Shown piece by piece: positions 25,267 through 35,399 of a stretch of 64,000 nt of DNA (position 1 is its first letter; each line of letters starts with the position of its first letter). The stretch spans positions 653,789 to 717,788 of the forward strand of contig NZ_PYCN01000003.1 in the NCBI RefSeq assembly GCF_003062295.1, written 5' to 3'. The position numbers and the translations under genes are program-made. The notes beneath the pieces are model-generated. The model saw only the letters and a program-made list of their open reading frames with translations. It had not been told where the DNA came from and did no database searches. Origin of the DNA: Bradyrhizobium algeriense. GTDB taxonomy: Bacteria > Pseudomonadota > Alphaproteobacteria > Rhizobiales > Xanthobacteraceae.

Positions 25267-26517
25267 ATGACTCGTTCCAATCGGATTGATCATATTCGCA
25301 TTACGTCGCACCCGGCACCGGGTGCCAAGCTTAAATTCCCGATCGCCTGGGGCGCAACCAGCGCGCGCGAACGCGGACCGGTGATCGGCACGGTGTCGCG
25401 CCCGCAGGACCGCAACGTGATCGGCACCCACGGCGGCTCCTATTCGGTCTATCGCGCGCTCGCCGTCTCGTCCGGCGCCCTCGACCCGATCCGACGCCCT
25501 GACCTCACCAATACCCACCCTGCTGAAACGATCGGGCCGTTTCCGCAATGGACCGAGCCGCAGCGGATCGTCTCGCTCGATCCATGGGGACATCTCGCCG
25601 CGGAGACCTTCGCGAGCGAGATCACCGAGGGCATCGACATCCGTCCGAGTATTGCCATCACGCGTGCCCGTCTTGATCTACCCGAGCTGCAGGCAGCGAT
25701 CGAGGCTGGACGGCTCAGGCAGGATGGCGAGGTCGTGCACAAGAATGGCAGCGTCTCCGTGGTCAAGATCGCGATCGACCCGGTCTGGTATCTGCCCGGC
25801 CTGGCGGCGCGCTTCGCAACCACCGAGAACAATCTGCGCCGACAACTGTTCGAACAGACCGCCGGCATGTTTCCGGAACTGGTGACCCGGCCCGATTTGC
25901 ATGTCTTTCTGCCGCCGATCGGCGGCACCACAGCCTATCTGTTCGGCGACGTCAGCAAACTGCCGAACCACTCCACCAAGATAACCTGCCGCGTGCATGA
26001 TGAATGCAACGGCTCCGACGTGTTTGGTTCTGACATCTGCACCTGCCGTCCCTACCTGATTCACGGCATCGAGGAATGCGCGCGTGCAGGCCAAAGCGGC
26101 GGGCTCGGCATCATCATCTACAATCGCAAGGAAGGCCGCGCGCTCGGTGAAGTGACAAAATTTCTCGTCTATAACGCCCGCAAGCGCCAGGAAGGCGGCG
26201 ACGCCGCCGCCCAGTATTTCGAGCGTACCGAATGCGTCGCCGGCGTGCAGGACGCCCGCTTCCAGCAACTGATGCCGGACGTGGTGCACTGGCTCGGCCT
26301 CAAGCGGATCGACCGCTTCGTTTCCATGAGCGACATGAAGCACGACGCGCTGACCGGCCAGGGCATCGAAATCGTGGAGCGCATAGCGCTTCCAGATGAT
26401 CTCGTGCCGGCTGACGCGTATGTGGAAATCGCGGCGAAGAAAGCCGCCGGTTACTACACGCCCGAGCCGTTGCAAGATCCGGACAATCCGGTCGGCCGTC
26501 CGCTCGAAAAATATTGA
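25267..26517 (+). CDS. GTP cyclohydrolase II-like uracil catabolism protein URC1
   Basis: A 416-residue protein with an N-terminal GTP_CH_N-type region of about 200 residues and a C-terminal GTP cyclohydrolase II domain. The zinc ligands are intact: Cys247 (HDEC), Cys258 and Cys260 (DICTC), as is the substrate region IIYNRKEGRALGE. In the URC pathway known from yeast, URC1 is needed to break down a uracil ribonucleotide and does not make riboflavin; the adjacent DUF1688 and uracil phosphoribosyltransferase genes support that role here. ATG at 25267, with AGGG nine bases upstream, is preferred over GTG at 25261. The TTGA overlap with the next gene implies translational coupling. Confidence 0.9.
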   Translation: MTRSNRIDHIRITSHPAPGAKLKFPIAWGATSARERGPVIGTVSRPQDRNVIGTHGGSYSVYRALAVSSGALDPIRRPDLTNTHPAETIGPFPQWTEPQRIVSLDPWGHLAAETFASEITEGIDIRPSIAITRARLDLPELQAAIEAGRLRQDGEVVHKNGSVSVVKIAIDPVWYLPGLAARFATTENNLRRQLFEQTAGMFPELVTRPDLHVFLPPIGGTTAYLFGDVSKLPNHSTKITCRVHDECNGSDVFGSDICTCRPYLIHGIEECARAGQSGGLGIIIYNRKEGRALGEVTKFLVYNARKRQEGGDAAAQYFERTECVAGVQDARFQQLMPDVVHWLGLKRIDRFVSMSDMKHDALTGQGIEIVERIALPDDLVPADAYVEIAAKKAAGYYTPEPLQDPDNPVGRPLEKY

Positions 26518-27776
26518 GAGAGGCGGCGGCCTTGTCCCCGGCAAATTCAGAGACGTCAGCCGCTTTGACGTTGTTGAGCGCGAAGGCCGTCCGCGAGCGC
26601 GCGCACCGCATGCTCGCCATCGGCCTTGAAGACAGGCTTCCGAACTTCCGCATCGACCTCGACCGCATGGACGGCGCGGTCGATCTGGTGCTGGAAACGA
26701 CGCGCAACGCCTACCCTTCGTTCGACGTGCCGTTTCATTCGCGCTGGCGGCACTTCGTCACCAATGGGGATAATCGCTGGGCTGCTATCGCCGACCGGAC
26801 CGGCTGGTCCGATCGCGCGGCCCGCGCCCGGGCCGAATTCGATCTGGCCATCGTCAGCGTCTTCCTTGATGCCGGCGCCGGTCCATCGTGGCGCTATCGC
26901 GATCCAAAAACCGGATCGGCCATCGGCCGTTCGGAAGGCTTGGGGCTGGCCAGCCTTGCCATGTTCAAGGGTGGCGCATTCTCGGCAGCCCCGCTTGAGC
27001 CCTTGCGCGTCGATGCCGGCGTGCTCGCGAATCTTGGCGTTGCCGACCTCGAACGCGGCATGCAGGTCTCGGATGCCAATCCGCTGGTCGGGATGGACGG
27101 CCGCGCTGACCTGTTGCGTCGCCTGGGCCGGCTGGTGGCCTCGAAACCGGAAATATTCGGCAGCCGCGACATGCCGCGGCCCGGTGGCCTGTTCGACCGG
27201 CTTGTGATGCTGGCGGAGGGTGGAAACCTGCCCGCCCCGACGATCTTAACGGAACTGCTGCAACAACTCGGACCGATCTGGCCGTCGCGGCTGACGCTGG
27301 GCGGGATCGCGCTCGGCGATTGCTGGAGGCATCCAGCGTTGACGACGGCGGATGCGACCAATGGCCTGGTGCCGCTGCACAAGCTCTCGCAATGGCTGGC
27401 ATACTCTCTCATCGAACCGCTGCAGACATCCGGCATCAGCGTGACCGATATCGATGGCCTGACCGGCCTTGCCGAATATCGCAACGGCGGACTGTTCATC
27501 GATACCGGCGTGCTCGCATTTCGCGATGCAGCAGCAGCCCAGCAAGAACACGAGGTATCGTCACAGTTGGTCGTGGAATGGCGGGCGCTGACGGTGGCGC
27601 TGCTCGACCGCGTGGCCGATGGTCTGCGGCAGCGGCTTGGACGCGATGCCACGTCGATGCCGCTGGCGAAAATTCTGGAAGGCGGCACGTGGGCTGCGGG
27701 CCGACGGCTGGCGCGCGAACGCCGCCCCGACGCGTCGCCTCCAGTGAAAGTCATCAGCGACGGTACGGTTTTCTAG
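26514..27776 (+). CDS. DUF1688 family uracil catabolism protein URC4
   Basis: A 420-residue protein recognised as DUF1688/URC4 from its position between URC1 and a uracil phosphoribosyltransferase, and from stretches such as [33 protein letters not shown] and [24 protein letters not shown]4 is essential for uracil use in the yeast URC pathway, but its chemistry is not established. No signal peptide or membrane segment is seen. Start TTG at 26514 overlaps the URC1 stop; TTG at 26532, with GAGAGG upstream, is an alternative. Confidence 0.85.
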   Translation: MREAAALSPANSETSAALTLLSAKAVRERAHRMLAIGLEDRLPNFRIDLDRMDGAVDLVLETTRNAYPSFDVPFHSRWRHFVTNGDNRWAAIADRTGWSDRAARARAEFDLAIVSVFLDAGAGPSWRYRDPKTGSAIGRSEGLGLASLAMFKGGAFSAAPLEPLRVDAGVLANLGVADLERGMQVSDANPLVGMDGRADLLRRLGRLVASKPEIFGSRDMPRPGGLFDRLVMLAEGGNLPAPTILTELLQQLGPIWPSRLTLGGIALGDCWRHPALTTADATNGLVPLHKLSQWLAYSLIEPLQTSGISVTDIDGLTGLAEYRNGGLFIDTGVLAFRDAAAAQQEHEVSSQLVVEWRALTVALLDRVADGLRQRLGRDATSMPLAKILEGGTWAAGRRLARERRPDASPPVKVISDGTVF

Positions 27777-27793
27777 ATCCGAGGTCAGAGAAA

Positions 27794-28423
27794 ATGGACG
27801 GCGTTACAATCGTTAGGCATCCACTGGTGCAGCACAAGCTGACGCTGCTGCGGAAGAAAGACATTTCAACCAAGTCGTTTCGCGAACTCCTCAAGGAGAT
27901 CGGGATGCTGCTTTGTTACGAAGTCACCCGGGATCTGCCGCTGGCCGATATCGAAATCGAAACGCCGCTTGCGCATATGAAGTCGCCGCAGATCGCAGGC
28001 AAGAAGCTGGTGTTCGCGCCGGTGCTGCGTGCCGGCGTGACCTTTGCGGATGGCATGCTCGATCTGGTGCCGACCGCGCGGATCGCGCATATCGGCCTTT
28101 ACCGCGAGCCGGAAACCTTCACCGCCGTGGAATACTTCTTCAAGGCGCCGAGCGATCTGCACGAGCGGCTGGTGATCGTGATCTCGCCGGTGCTGGCAAC
28201 GGCGAACTCCGCCGTCGCCGCGGTCGACCGGCTGAAAGAGCGTGGTGCCAACGACATTCGACTGGTATGTCTGATCGGCGCGCCGGAAGGCGTCGAGCGC
28301 ATGCGCGGCATTCACCCGGATGTTCCGATCTGGCTCGCGGCGATCGACCAGGGACTGGACGGCAACGCCTACATCGTGCCGGGTCTCGGCGACGCCGGCG
28401 ACCGTGCCTATGGCACGAAGTAG
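27794..28423 (+). CDS. upp: Uracil phosphoribosyltransferase, with altered PRPP loop
   Basis: A 209-residue type I phosphoribosyltransferase that would make UMP from uracil and PRPP, the first step of the URC pathway. The N-terminus ([19 protein letters not shown]), the IETPLA and LRAGV motifs and the C-terminal [11 protein letters not shown] are all canonical. The PRPP-binding loop, normally DPMLATG(G/N)S, reads SPVLATANS here (28172-28213): the ribose-binding Asp is Ser and a loop Gly is Ala. It follows URC4 by 17 bases and converges on the Dpp ATPase operon without a clear terminator. The change may lower activity or alter specificity. Confidence 0.88.
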   Translation: MDGVTIVRHPLVQHKLTLLRKKDISTKSFRELLKEIGMLLCYEVTRDLPLADIEIETPLAHMKSPQIAGKKLVFAPVLRAGVTFADGMLDLVPTARIAHIGLYREPETFTAVEYFFKAPSDLHERLVIVISPVLATANSAVAAVDRLKERGANDIRLVCLIGAPEGVERMRGIHPDVPIWLAAIDQGLDGNAYIVPGLGDAGDRAYGTK

Positions 28424-28447
28424 GTTGGCGAGCATCGCAACACGGGA

Positions 28448-29442
<995 letters not shown>

Positions 29443-29446
<4 letters not shown>

Positions 29447-30432
29447 GCCGCGGCCGCCTCCTTGCGCGCGTAATGACAGGCGGCGATGTGGCGGGGCCCT
29501 TTCTCTTCGAGGCCCGGGGCGACCTGCCGGCAAAGATCGGTCGCCAGCGAACATCGGCCGGCAAAGACGCAGCCCTCGATCCGCCCCTTGAGGCTGGGTA
29601 CCTGGCCGGGGATTTCGGCGAGCCGCCGCGCCGCGCCTGTTAGCGAGGAGCCGAGCTTGGGCACCGCGCCAAGCAGCCCCTGCGTATAGGGATGACGGGG
29701 CGAGCGGAACAACTCGGCGACCGGCGCCTCCTCGACCTTGCGGCCGGCATACATCACCATGACGCGCTCGGCGATTTCAGCGACCACGCCGAGATCGTGG
29801 GTGATCAGGACGATCGCCGCGCCAACGCGGCGCTTGAGGTCGAGCATCAGCTGCAGGATTTGCGCCTGGATCGTGACGTCAAGCGCCGTGGTCGGCTCGT
29901 CGGCGATCAGGAGTTTTGGGTTGCAGGCGAGCGCCATGGCGATCATTACGCGCTGCCGCATGCCGCCGGAAAGCTGATGCGGGTATTCGCGCACGCGCCG
30001 CACCGGCTCCGGGATGCCGACCAATGTCAGCATCTCGATGGCGCGCGCTTCTGCCGCCTGCTTGTCGAGCCCCTGATGCATCCGCAGCGTCTCGCCGATC
30101 TGACGGCCGACCGTCAGCACCGGGTTCAGGCTCGTCATCGGTTCCTGGAAGATCATCGAAATGTCGTTGCCGCGAATGGCGCGCATCTCGCGTTCGGAGA
30201 GTTGCAGCAGATCCTTGCCCTGGAAGCGGATAGAACCCGCGATCTTGCCCGGCGGCTCGGCGATCAGTCGCATCAGCGACATCGAAGTGACCGACTTGCC
30301 GCAACCGGATTCACCGACGATGGCCAGCGTCTCGCCTTCGTTGACGTGGAAGGAGACGCCGTCGACGGCGCGGTTGATGCCCTCGGGGGTACGGAAATGA
30401 GTCTGCAGATTTTCGACTTCGAGCAATGCCAT
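29443..30432 (-). CDS. Dipeptide-type ABC transporter ATP-binding protein, DppD type
   Basis: A 329-residue ATPase with [16 protein letters not shown] and [12 protein letters not shown] motifs and an oligo_HPY tail containing GCVFAGRC. Start [10 protein letters not shown] at 30432 is preferred to in-frame upstream starts. It pairs with the DppF-type ATPase and is 4 bases after the permease stop. Confidence 0.92.
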
Positions 30433-30436
30433 CGGA

Positions 30437-31360
30437 TCAGAGACTCTTGGCCATTCGCGGATCGAGCGCATCACGCAGGCCATCGCCAAGCAGGTTGACG
30501 GCGAGCACGGTGACGGACAGGAACGCGGCGGGAAAGAACACGATGTAAGGCTTGACCTGCCAGAGCGCCCTGCCCTCGGCCATGATGTTGCCCCAGGACG
30601 GAATGGTGGGTGGCGTGCCGGCGCCGATGAAAGAGAGGATCGACTCCACGATCATGGCGCTGGCGCAGATATAGGTTGCCTGGACCAGCATCGGCGCCAG
30701 CGTGTTGGGCAGGATGTGGCGCAGGATGACCATCGGCGTTCGCGTGCCCGAGGCCGTAGCGGCGTCCACATAGGGCTGCTCGCGCAGCGACAGCACGACA
30801 CTGCGCACCAGCCGCGAGACGCGCGGGACTTCGGCAATCGTGATGGCCAGGATGACGTTGCCGACACTCGCGCGTGTCAGCGCCATCAGTGCGACGGCCA
30901 GCAAAATCGGCGGGATCGACATCAGCCCGTCCATGAACCGCATCAGGATGCTGTCCGCCCATCGCACGAACCCCGAAACCAGGCCAATAGCGAGACCGGC
31001 GAGTGAGGACAGTATGGCTACCGACAAGCCCACGGTGAGCGAGACCCGTGCCCCGTAGAGCACGCGTGAATAGATGTCGCGGCCGAGCAGGTCGGTGCCG
31101 AACCAGAAATCGGCGGAAGGCAGGCGCGTGCGCTTGGCAGGCGCGAGCGCGGTCGGGTCGACGGTCCCAAGCCAGGGCGCGAAGATCCCGATCAAGACGA
31201 GACAGAGCAGCAAGGCGCCGCCGATCGCAACCGTTGGATGACCGCGCAGGAAGCCGAACACACCGCGCCGGATGGCCACCTGCAGCAGCAGGTCCGGCAG
31301 TTGCGGCGCAATGACGAGGCCCGGCGGCACCGGTGCCGTGCTTGTCGTGGAGATGCTCAA
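30437..31360 (-). CDS. ABC transporter permease, DppC type
   Basis: A 307-residue membrane protein with a long N-terminal cytoplasmic segment, first helix after [12 protein letters not shown], the marker [17 protein letters not shown] and coupling loop [23 protein letters not shown]. The start is inferred as TTG at 31360, overlapping the upstream stop (TTGA) with GAGG eight bases upstream; no ATG is suitably placed. Confidence 0.9.
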   Translation of the reverse strand: MSISTTSTAPVPPGLVIAPQLPDLLLQVAIRRGVFGFLRGHPTVAIGGALLLCLVLIGIFAPWLGTVDPTALAPAKRTRLPSADFWFGTDLLGRDIYSRVLYGARVSLTVGLSVAILSSLAGLAIGLVSGFVRWADSILMRFMDGLMSIPPILLAVALMALTRASVGNVILAITIAEVPRVSRLVRSVVLSLREQPYVDAATASGTRTPMVILRHILPNTLAPMLVQATYICASAMIVESILSFIGAGTPPTIPSWGNIMAEGRALWQVKPYIVFFPAAFLSVTVLAVNLLGDGLRDALDPRMAKSL

Positions 31361-32298
31361 TAGCGGATCCTCGGATCGACCAGGGTGTAGGTGACGTCGA
31401 CCATCAGGTTGACGAGCACATAGAGGAAGCTGAACAGCAGCACGATGCCCTGGATGACCGGATAATCGCGGCGCAGGATCGCGTCGATCGTGAGCCGGCC
31501 AAGGCCGGGGATGGCGAACACGCTTTCGGTCACCACCGCGCCGCCGATCAGTAGCGCAATGCCGATACCGATCACCGTCACGATCGGAACGGCTGCGTTC
31601 TTCAGCGCGTGAACGAACAGGATGTTGCGCTGCCCGAGGCCTTTGGCGCGGGCGGTGCGGACATAATCCTGCTGCAGCACCTCGAGCATAGAGGCCCGGG
31701 TAATGCGCGCGATCAGCGCGATGTAGACGGTGCCGAGGGCAAATGCCGGCAGGATCAGGTTCTGCAGCCATGGCCAGAAGCCTCTTGCAAGCGGCGTGTA
31801 GCCTTGCACGGGAAGCCATTCGAACTGCAGCGCGAACACATAGGCAAGGACGTATCCGACAACAAAGACCGGAAGCGAGAAGGCGAACACGGCAAACGCC
31901 ATGATAGTGCGGTCGATCCAGCTTCCCGCCTTCCACGCCGCCGCCACGCCGAGCGGCACCGCGACAAGGATGGTCAGAACGAGCGTAATCGCCATCAGCG
32001 AGAATGTCGGCTCGATGCGCTGCGCGATCATCGCGGAGACCGGCAGGTTGGTGAAGATCGAGGTGCCGAGATCGCCATGCAGGATATGCCAGAGCCAGCT
32101 CCCGAACTGGATCAGAAACGGCCGGTCGAGGCCGAGGCCCTGGCGTATGCGCTCAACGTCGGCCGGGCTCGCCTGGTCGCCTGCAATCACCGCGGCCGGA
32201 TCGCCCGGCGCGATGTAGAGCAGACTGAAGACGAACAGCGCGACGATCCCCATCACGGGCAAGGTCGAGAGAACGCGCCGAAGGATATACGAGACCAT
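31357..32298 (-). CDS. ABC transporter permease, DppB type
   Basis: A 313-residue membrane protein starting MVSYILRRVLSTLPVMGIVALFVFSLLYIAPGDPA, the DppB N-terminal signature, with six membrane helices and coupling region YVRTARAKGLGQRNILFVHALKNA. It forms the channel with the DppC-type protein and follows the binding-protein gene by 17 bases. Confidence 0.92.
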   Translation of the reverse strand: MVSYILRRVLSTLPVMGIVALFVFSLLYIAPGDPAAVIAGDQASPADVERIRQGLGLDRPFLIQFGSWLWHILHGDLGTSIFTNLPVSAMIAQRIEPTFSLMAITLVLTILVAVPLGVAAAWKAGSWIDRTIMAFAVFAFSLPVFVVGYVLAYVFALQFEWLPVQGYTPLARGFWPWLQNLILPAFALGTVYIALIARITRASMLEVLQQDYVRTARAKGLGQRNILFVHALKNAAVPIVTVIGIGIALLIGGAVVTESVFAIPGLGRLTIDAILRRDYPVIQGIVLLFSFLYVLVNLMVDVTYTLVDPRIRY

Positions 32299-32315
32299 GT
32301 GGGTTTACTGCGCCG

Positions 32316-33920
32316 TCATGCGGTCTTCGACACGCCCCAGAAGAAGGGCAGCGGCCCCTTGGCGATACCGGAGACGTTTTTGCGCCACGCCGTGTAGCTC
32401 AGGAAGAAGCCGGTCGGCGCGTAGACCACGTCCTCCATCGCCGCCTTGTTGAGGCGCTTGACCGCGGTCTTCTCCTCATCGAGATTTTTGGCATCGAACC
32501 ATGCCGTGACTTCCTTTTCCACGGCCTCGCTCGTGGGCCAGCCAAACCACGCCTTGTCGCCAGTGCCGCGAATGGCGTTGTAGGCGGCGGGACTGATGCA
32601 GTCCGCGCCGGCGTGCCAGGTATGAAACATCCCCCAGCCGCCCTGGCCCGGCGGCGTTTTCTGCGCGCGGCGGGAGCCCACCGTGCCCCAATCGGTCGCA
32701 ACGAAGTCAACATTCATTCCGATTTGCTTCAACAGATCGGCGGTGACATCGCCCTGCGCCTTGGTGATCGGTTGATCCTGCGCCACAACGCAGGTGACCG
32801 GCTGGCCTGAATAGCCGCTCTCGGCCAGCAGCTTCTTGGCCATTGCGAGATCGCGCTTACCCTTCAGGATCTCGCCACCCTCCTCCGTGTACAGCGGGGT
32901 GTCCGGCGTGAAGAACCCCGGCAGCGGCTTCCAGAGCGCGGTATCGTCACCGACCAGCGCGCGCATGTAGTCTTCCTGGCTCAGCGCCGCAAGCACGGCA
33001 CGTCGCACCTTCACATTGTTGAATGGCGGATGCAGATGGTTCATCCGGAATGAACCGATGTTGCCAAGCGGATCGGCGATGTCGACGTTGATGTTGCGGT
33101 TCTTCTTGAGCGACGGCACGAGATCGGTGATGGGGCTCTCCCACCAATCGACCTCGCCGTTCTGAAGTGCTGCCGCCGCCGTGGCGGGATCCGGGATCAC
33201 CACCCATTCGATGCGGTCAACCAGCATCTGCTTGCCGCCGGCGAGCCAGGACGTCTTCTCCTGCCGCGGCGTGTAATCGGCAAACTTCTCGAACACCGCC
33301 TTGGCGCCGGGCACCCATTCGCCCTTTGCGAATTTCATGGGGCCTGAGCCGATATATTCGGGGATCTGCTTGAACGGGTCGGTCTGGGCGATGCGCTCGG
33401 GCATGATGAACGCGCAGGGCGTGCTATTCTTGCCCAATGCCAGCAGCATCTTCGGATACGGCGCCTTCAGTGCCCATTTGAAGGTTCGGTCGTCGACGGC
33501 GGTCAGCTCGTTCTGGATCGCCTTGAGCATCAGGCCCATCGGATCGCGCGCCGACCAGCGCGCGAGACTCGCCACCACATCCTTGCTGCGGACCAGCTCG
33601 CCATCGTGAAACTTCAGACCCGGCCGAAGCCGAAAGCTCCAGACCAGCCCGTCATCGGACACCTCCTCGGACTCGACCATCTGGCGCTGCGGCTGCAGCG
33701 TCGCGTCGAGGCCGTAGAGGGTGTCCCACACCAGCGCAGCCGCGTTGCGCACGACATACTGGGTCCCCCAGATCGGATCGAAATTCGCGAGGTTGGCCTG
33801 CGGCACAAACCGCAGCGTGCGCGCGGCGGCGCCTTGGGAAAGCGCCGGCATAGAAAGGCCGCCCGTCGCCGCCAGGCTTCCTACCCCGGCCAATCCCTTC
33901 AACACAGTCCTGCGATCCAT
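32316..33920 (-). CDS. ABC transporter substrate-binding protein, family 5
   Basis: A 534-residue binding protein with a Tat-like signal (MDRRTVLKGLAGVGSLAATG) ending near LSQGA; the mature part begins LRFVPQANLANFDPIWGT and holds the motif LRPGLKFHDGELVRSKDVVASL. It is cognate to the Dpp-type permeases directly downstream. It resembles the binding proteins at 36770 and 46200, with which it shares the sequence order of a DTLYG-like motif and a WHDG/FHDG motif. ATG at 33920 has GAGAG upstream. A strong dyad lies 34 bases before the start. Confidence 0.92.
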   Translation of the reverse strand: MDRRTVLKGLAGVGSLAATGGLSMPALSQGAAARTLRFVPQANLANFDPIWGTQYVVRNAAALVWDTLYGLDATLQPQRQMVESEEVSDDGLVWSFRLRPGLKFHDGELVRSKDVVASLARWSARDPMGLMLKAIQNELTAVDDRTFKWALKAPYPKMLLALGKNSTPCAFIMPERIAQTDPFKQIPEYIGSGPMKFAKGEWVPGAKAVFEKFADYTPRQEKTSWLAGGKQMLVDRIEWVVIPDPATAAAALQNGEVDWWESPITDLVPSLKKNRNINVDIADPLGNIGSFRMNHLHPPFNNVKVRRAVLAALSQEDYMRALVGDDTALWKPLPGFFTPDTPLYTEEGGEILKGKRDLAMAKKLLAESGYSGQPVTCVVAQDQPITKAQGDVTADLLKQIGMNVDFVATDWGTVGSRRAQKTPPGQGGWGMFHTWHAGADCISPAAYNAIRGTGDKAWFGWPTSEAVEKEVTAWFDAKNLDEEKTAVKRLNKAAMEDVVYAPTGFFLSYTAWRKNVSGIAKGPLPFFWGVSKTA

Positions 33921-33953
33921 GGAGCTCTCCCAATCTCGGGTTATCATGGCGGT

Positions 33954-33975
33954 TCCGGCCAATTCATTGGCCGGA
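33954..33975. promoter_or_regulatory. Perfect 10-bp inverted repeat upstream of a family-5 binding-protein gene
   Basis: TCCGGCCAAT (33954-33963) and ATTGGCCGGA (33966-33975) are exact reverse complements with a 2-base centre. It lies in the 234-base gap before the binding-protein gene, which otherwise holds no gene. It is an operator candidate or an mRNA hairpin that separates expression of transporter and amidohydrolase genes; no U-run follows on the minus strand. Confidence 0.6.
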
Positions 33976-34154
33976 GGTTCGATGCCGCGTGAGGTGAAGC
34001 GGGCCAGTCAAACCGATGCCAATCAGTCTCCTGTTTCTTGCAAGCGGTATGCCAGCATGGCCCATTCGCGCGGCTGCCGATTTCCGGCTGCCCCTGCAGG
34101 AGGCCCTTTCGAGCGATCACATTTTCGCGCGGTCACATCCATCTGCGGTTCTGC

Positions 34155-35324
34155 CTAGCCTGCGAGCTGCTTGAATTTCGACGATTGCTTCGGGTGCCAC
34201 CAACGGCCGGCAATGACGACGCCTTCGGACACAATCTTGCGGTCGCCGATCAGCTGCTCGCCGACGGCGTCGACATAGTCGAACTGGCCTTGCTCGACCG
34301 AGATGAGCGTGGCGTCTCCCGCGCTTCCCGGCTTGAGGCTGCCGAGTTCGGGACGCCGCAGCGCCATCGCCGCGTTGACCGTCGAAGCCGCGACCACGTC
34401 AGGGAGCGGCATGCCCATGCACAGAAACTTGGACATGGTTGTCACCTGATCAAAGGCCGGCCCGTCGATGCACAGGGTGTGGACATCAGAGGAAATGGTG
34501 TCGGGATAGAAGCCGTTGGCAAGCATCGCACGTGCAGTCTTGAAGGCGAATGAGCCTTTACCGTGGCCGATGTCGAACAGCACGCCGCGTTCCCGCGCCT
34601 CCAGCACCACTCGCTTCACCGTGCCCTGGGCGGTGGCGGGCGTATTGGGAAACGGCCGGAACGCGTGCGTGAGGACGTCGCCCGGACGCAGGCGGGCGAG
34701 CACCTCCTCGTAGCTCGGCGGCGGGTGATCGATATGCGCCATCAGCGGCATGCCGACCTCTTCAGCGACCTCGAGCGCAATTTCGAGCGGCACGATCCCC
34801 GAGGTGCCCGAAGCATGGAGCCCTACCCGCACCTTGATGCCGACGACGAGGTCGCGGTTGGCCTCCGCCACCTTGACGGCGTCGATCGGATTCATCAGCC
34901 GCATCTCCTCGCTCTCGCCGACCATGACCCGATGCGAGAAACCGTAGATGCCGGCGTGGGAGACGTGCAGGTAGGCCAGAATGCGGACCTGGCTCGGCTC
35001 GATGACGTGCTTGCGGAAGCCGGCGAAATTACCGGGGCCGGCGCTGCCGGTGTCGACTGCCGTGGTAACGCCGGAAGTGCGGCAGAACTCCTCGGCGTCG
35101 ATGCCGAGCGAGGTGCCGCCCCAATAGACGTGGGTGTGCAGATCAATCAGGCCGGGGGTGACGATGTAACCCGATACGTCCCGCACATCGGTTCCGGGAT
35201 CGGCCTTGAGCTCGCTTCCGACCATGGCCACTTTGCCACCCGCGAAGGCGACATCCGTCACCGCGTCGAGCTTCTGGGAGGGGTCGATCACCCGGCCGCC
35301 GCGCAGGATCAAATCGAAAGACAT
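34155..35324 (-). CDS. Metal-dependent amidohydrolase (COG3964-like), second copy
   Basis: A 389-residue TIM-barrel amidohydrolase. Metal-site motifs are DLHTH, GIKVRVG (Lys), MAHIDHPP, LTHAFRPF and SSDVHT, the same order as in the gene at 10195-11472, so they are paralogs. It may act as a deacetylase or cyclic-amide hydrolase. The second of two ATGs (35324) has AGGAG six bases upstream and is chosen. It sits between another amidohydrolase and a binding-protein gene in the long minus-strand unit. Confidence 0.88.
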   Translation of the reverse strand: MSFDLILRGGRVIDPSQKLDAVTDVAFAGGKVAMVGSELKADPGTDVRDVSGYIVTPGLIDLHTHVYWGGTSLGIDAEEFCRTSGVTTAVDTGSAGPGNFAGFRKHVIEPSQVRILAYLHVSHAGIYGFSHRVMVGESEEMRLMNPIDAVKVAEANRDLVVGIKVRVGLHASGTSGIVPLEIALEVAEEVGMPLMAHIDHPPPSYEEVLARLRPGDVLTHAFRPFPNTPATAQGTVKRVVLEARERGVLFDIGHGKGSFAFKTARAMLANGFYPDTISSDVHTLCIDGPAFDQVTTMSKFLCMGMPLPDVVAASTVNAAMALRRPELGSLKPGSAGDATLISVEQGQFDYVDAVGEQLIGDRKIVSEGVVIAGRWWHPKQSSKFKQLAG

Positions 35325-35399
35325 CATTATCTCCTGAAATGAGGGAAGCCGCGCGAGGCCGCCTCGCCCATCCACGAAAGCGCGTGCACCGATGAGCCG

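Noticed and set aside
25267..26517. Calling the GTP cyclohydrolase II-like gene ribA for riboflavin synthesis
   Set aside because: It has a long N-terminal extension and lies with DUF1688 and uracil phosphoribosyltransferase, the URC arrangement; no other riboflavin gene is present.
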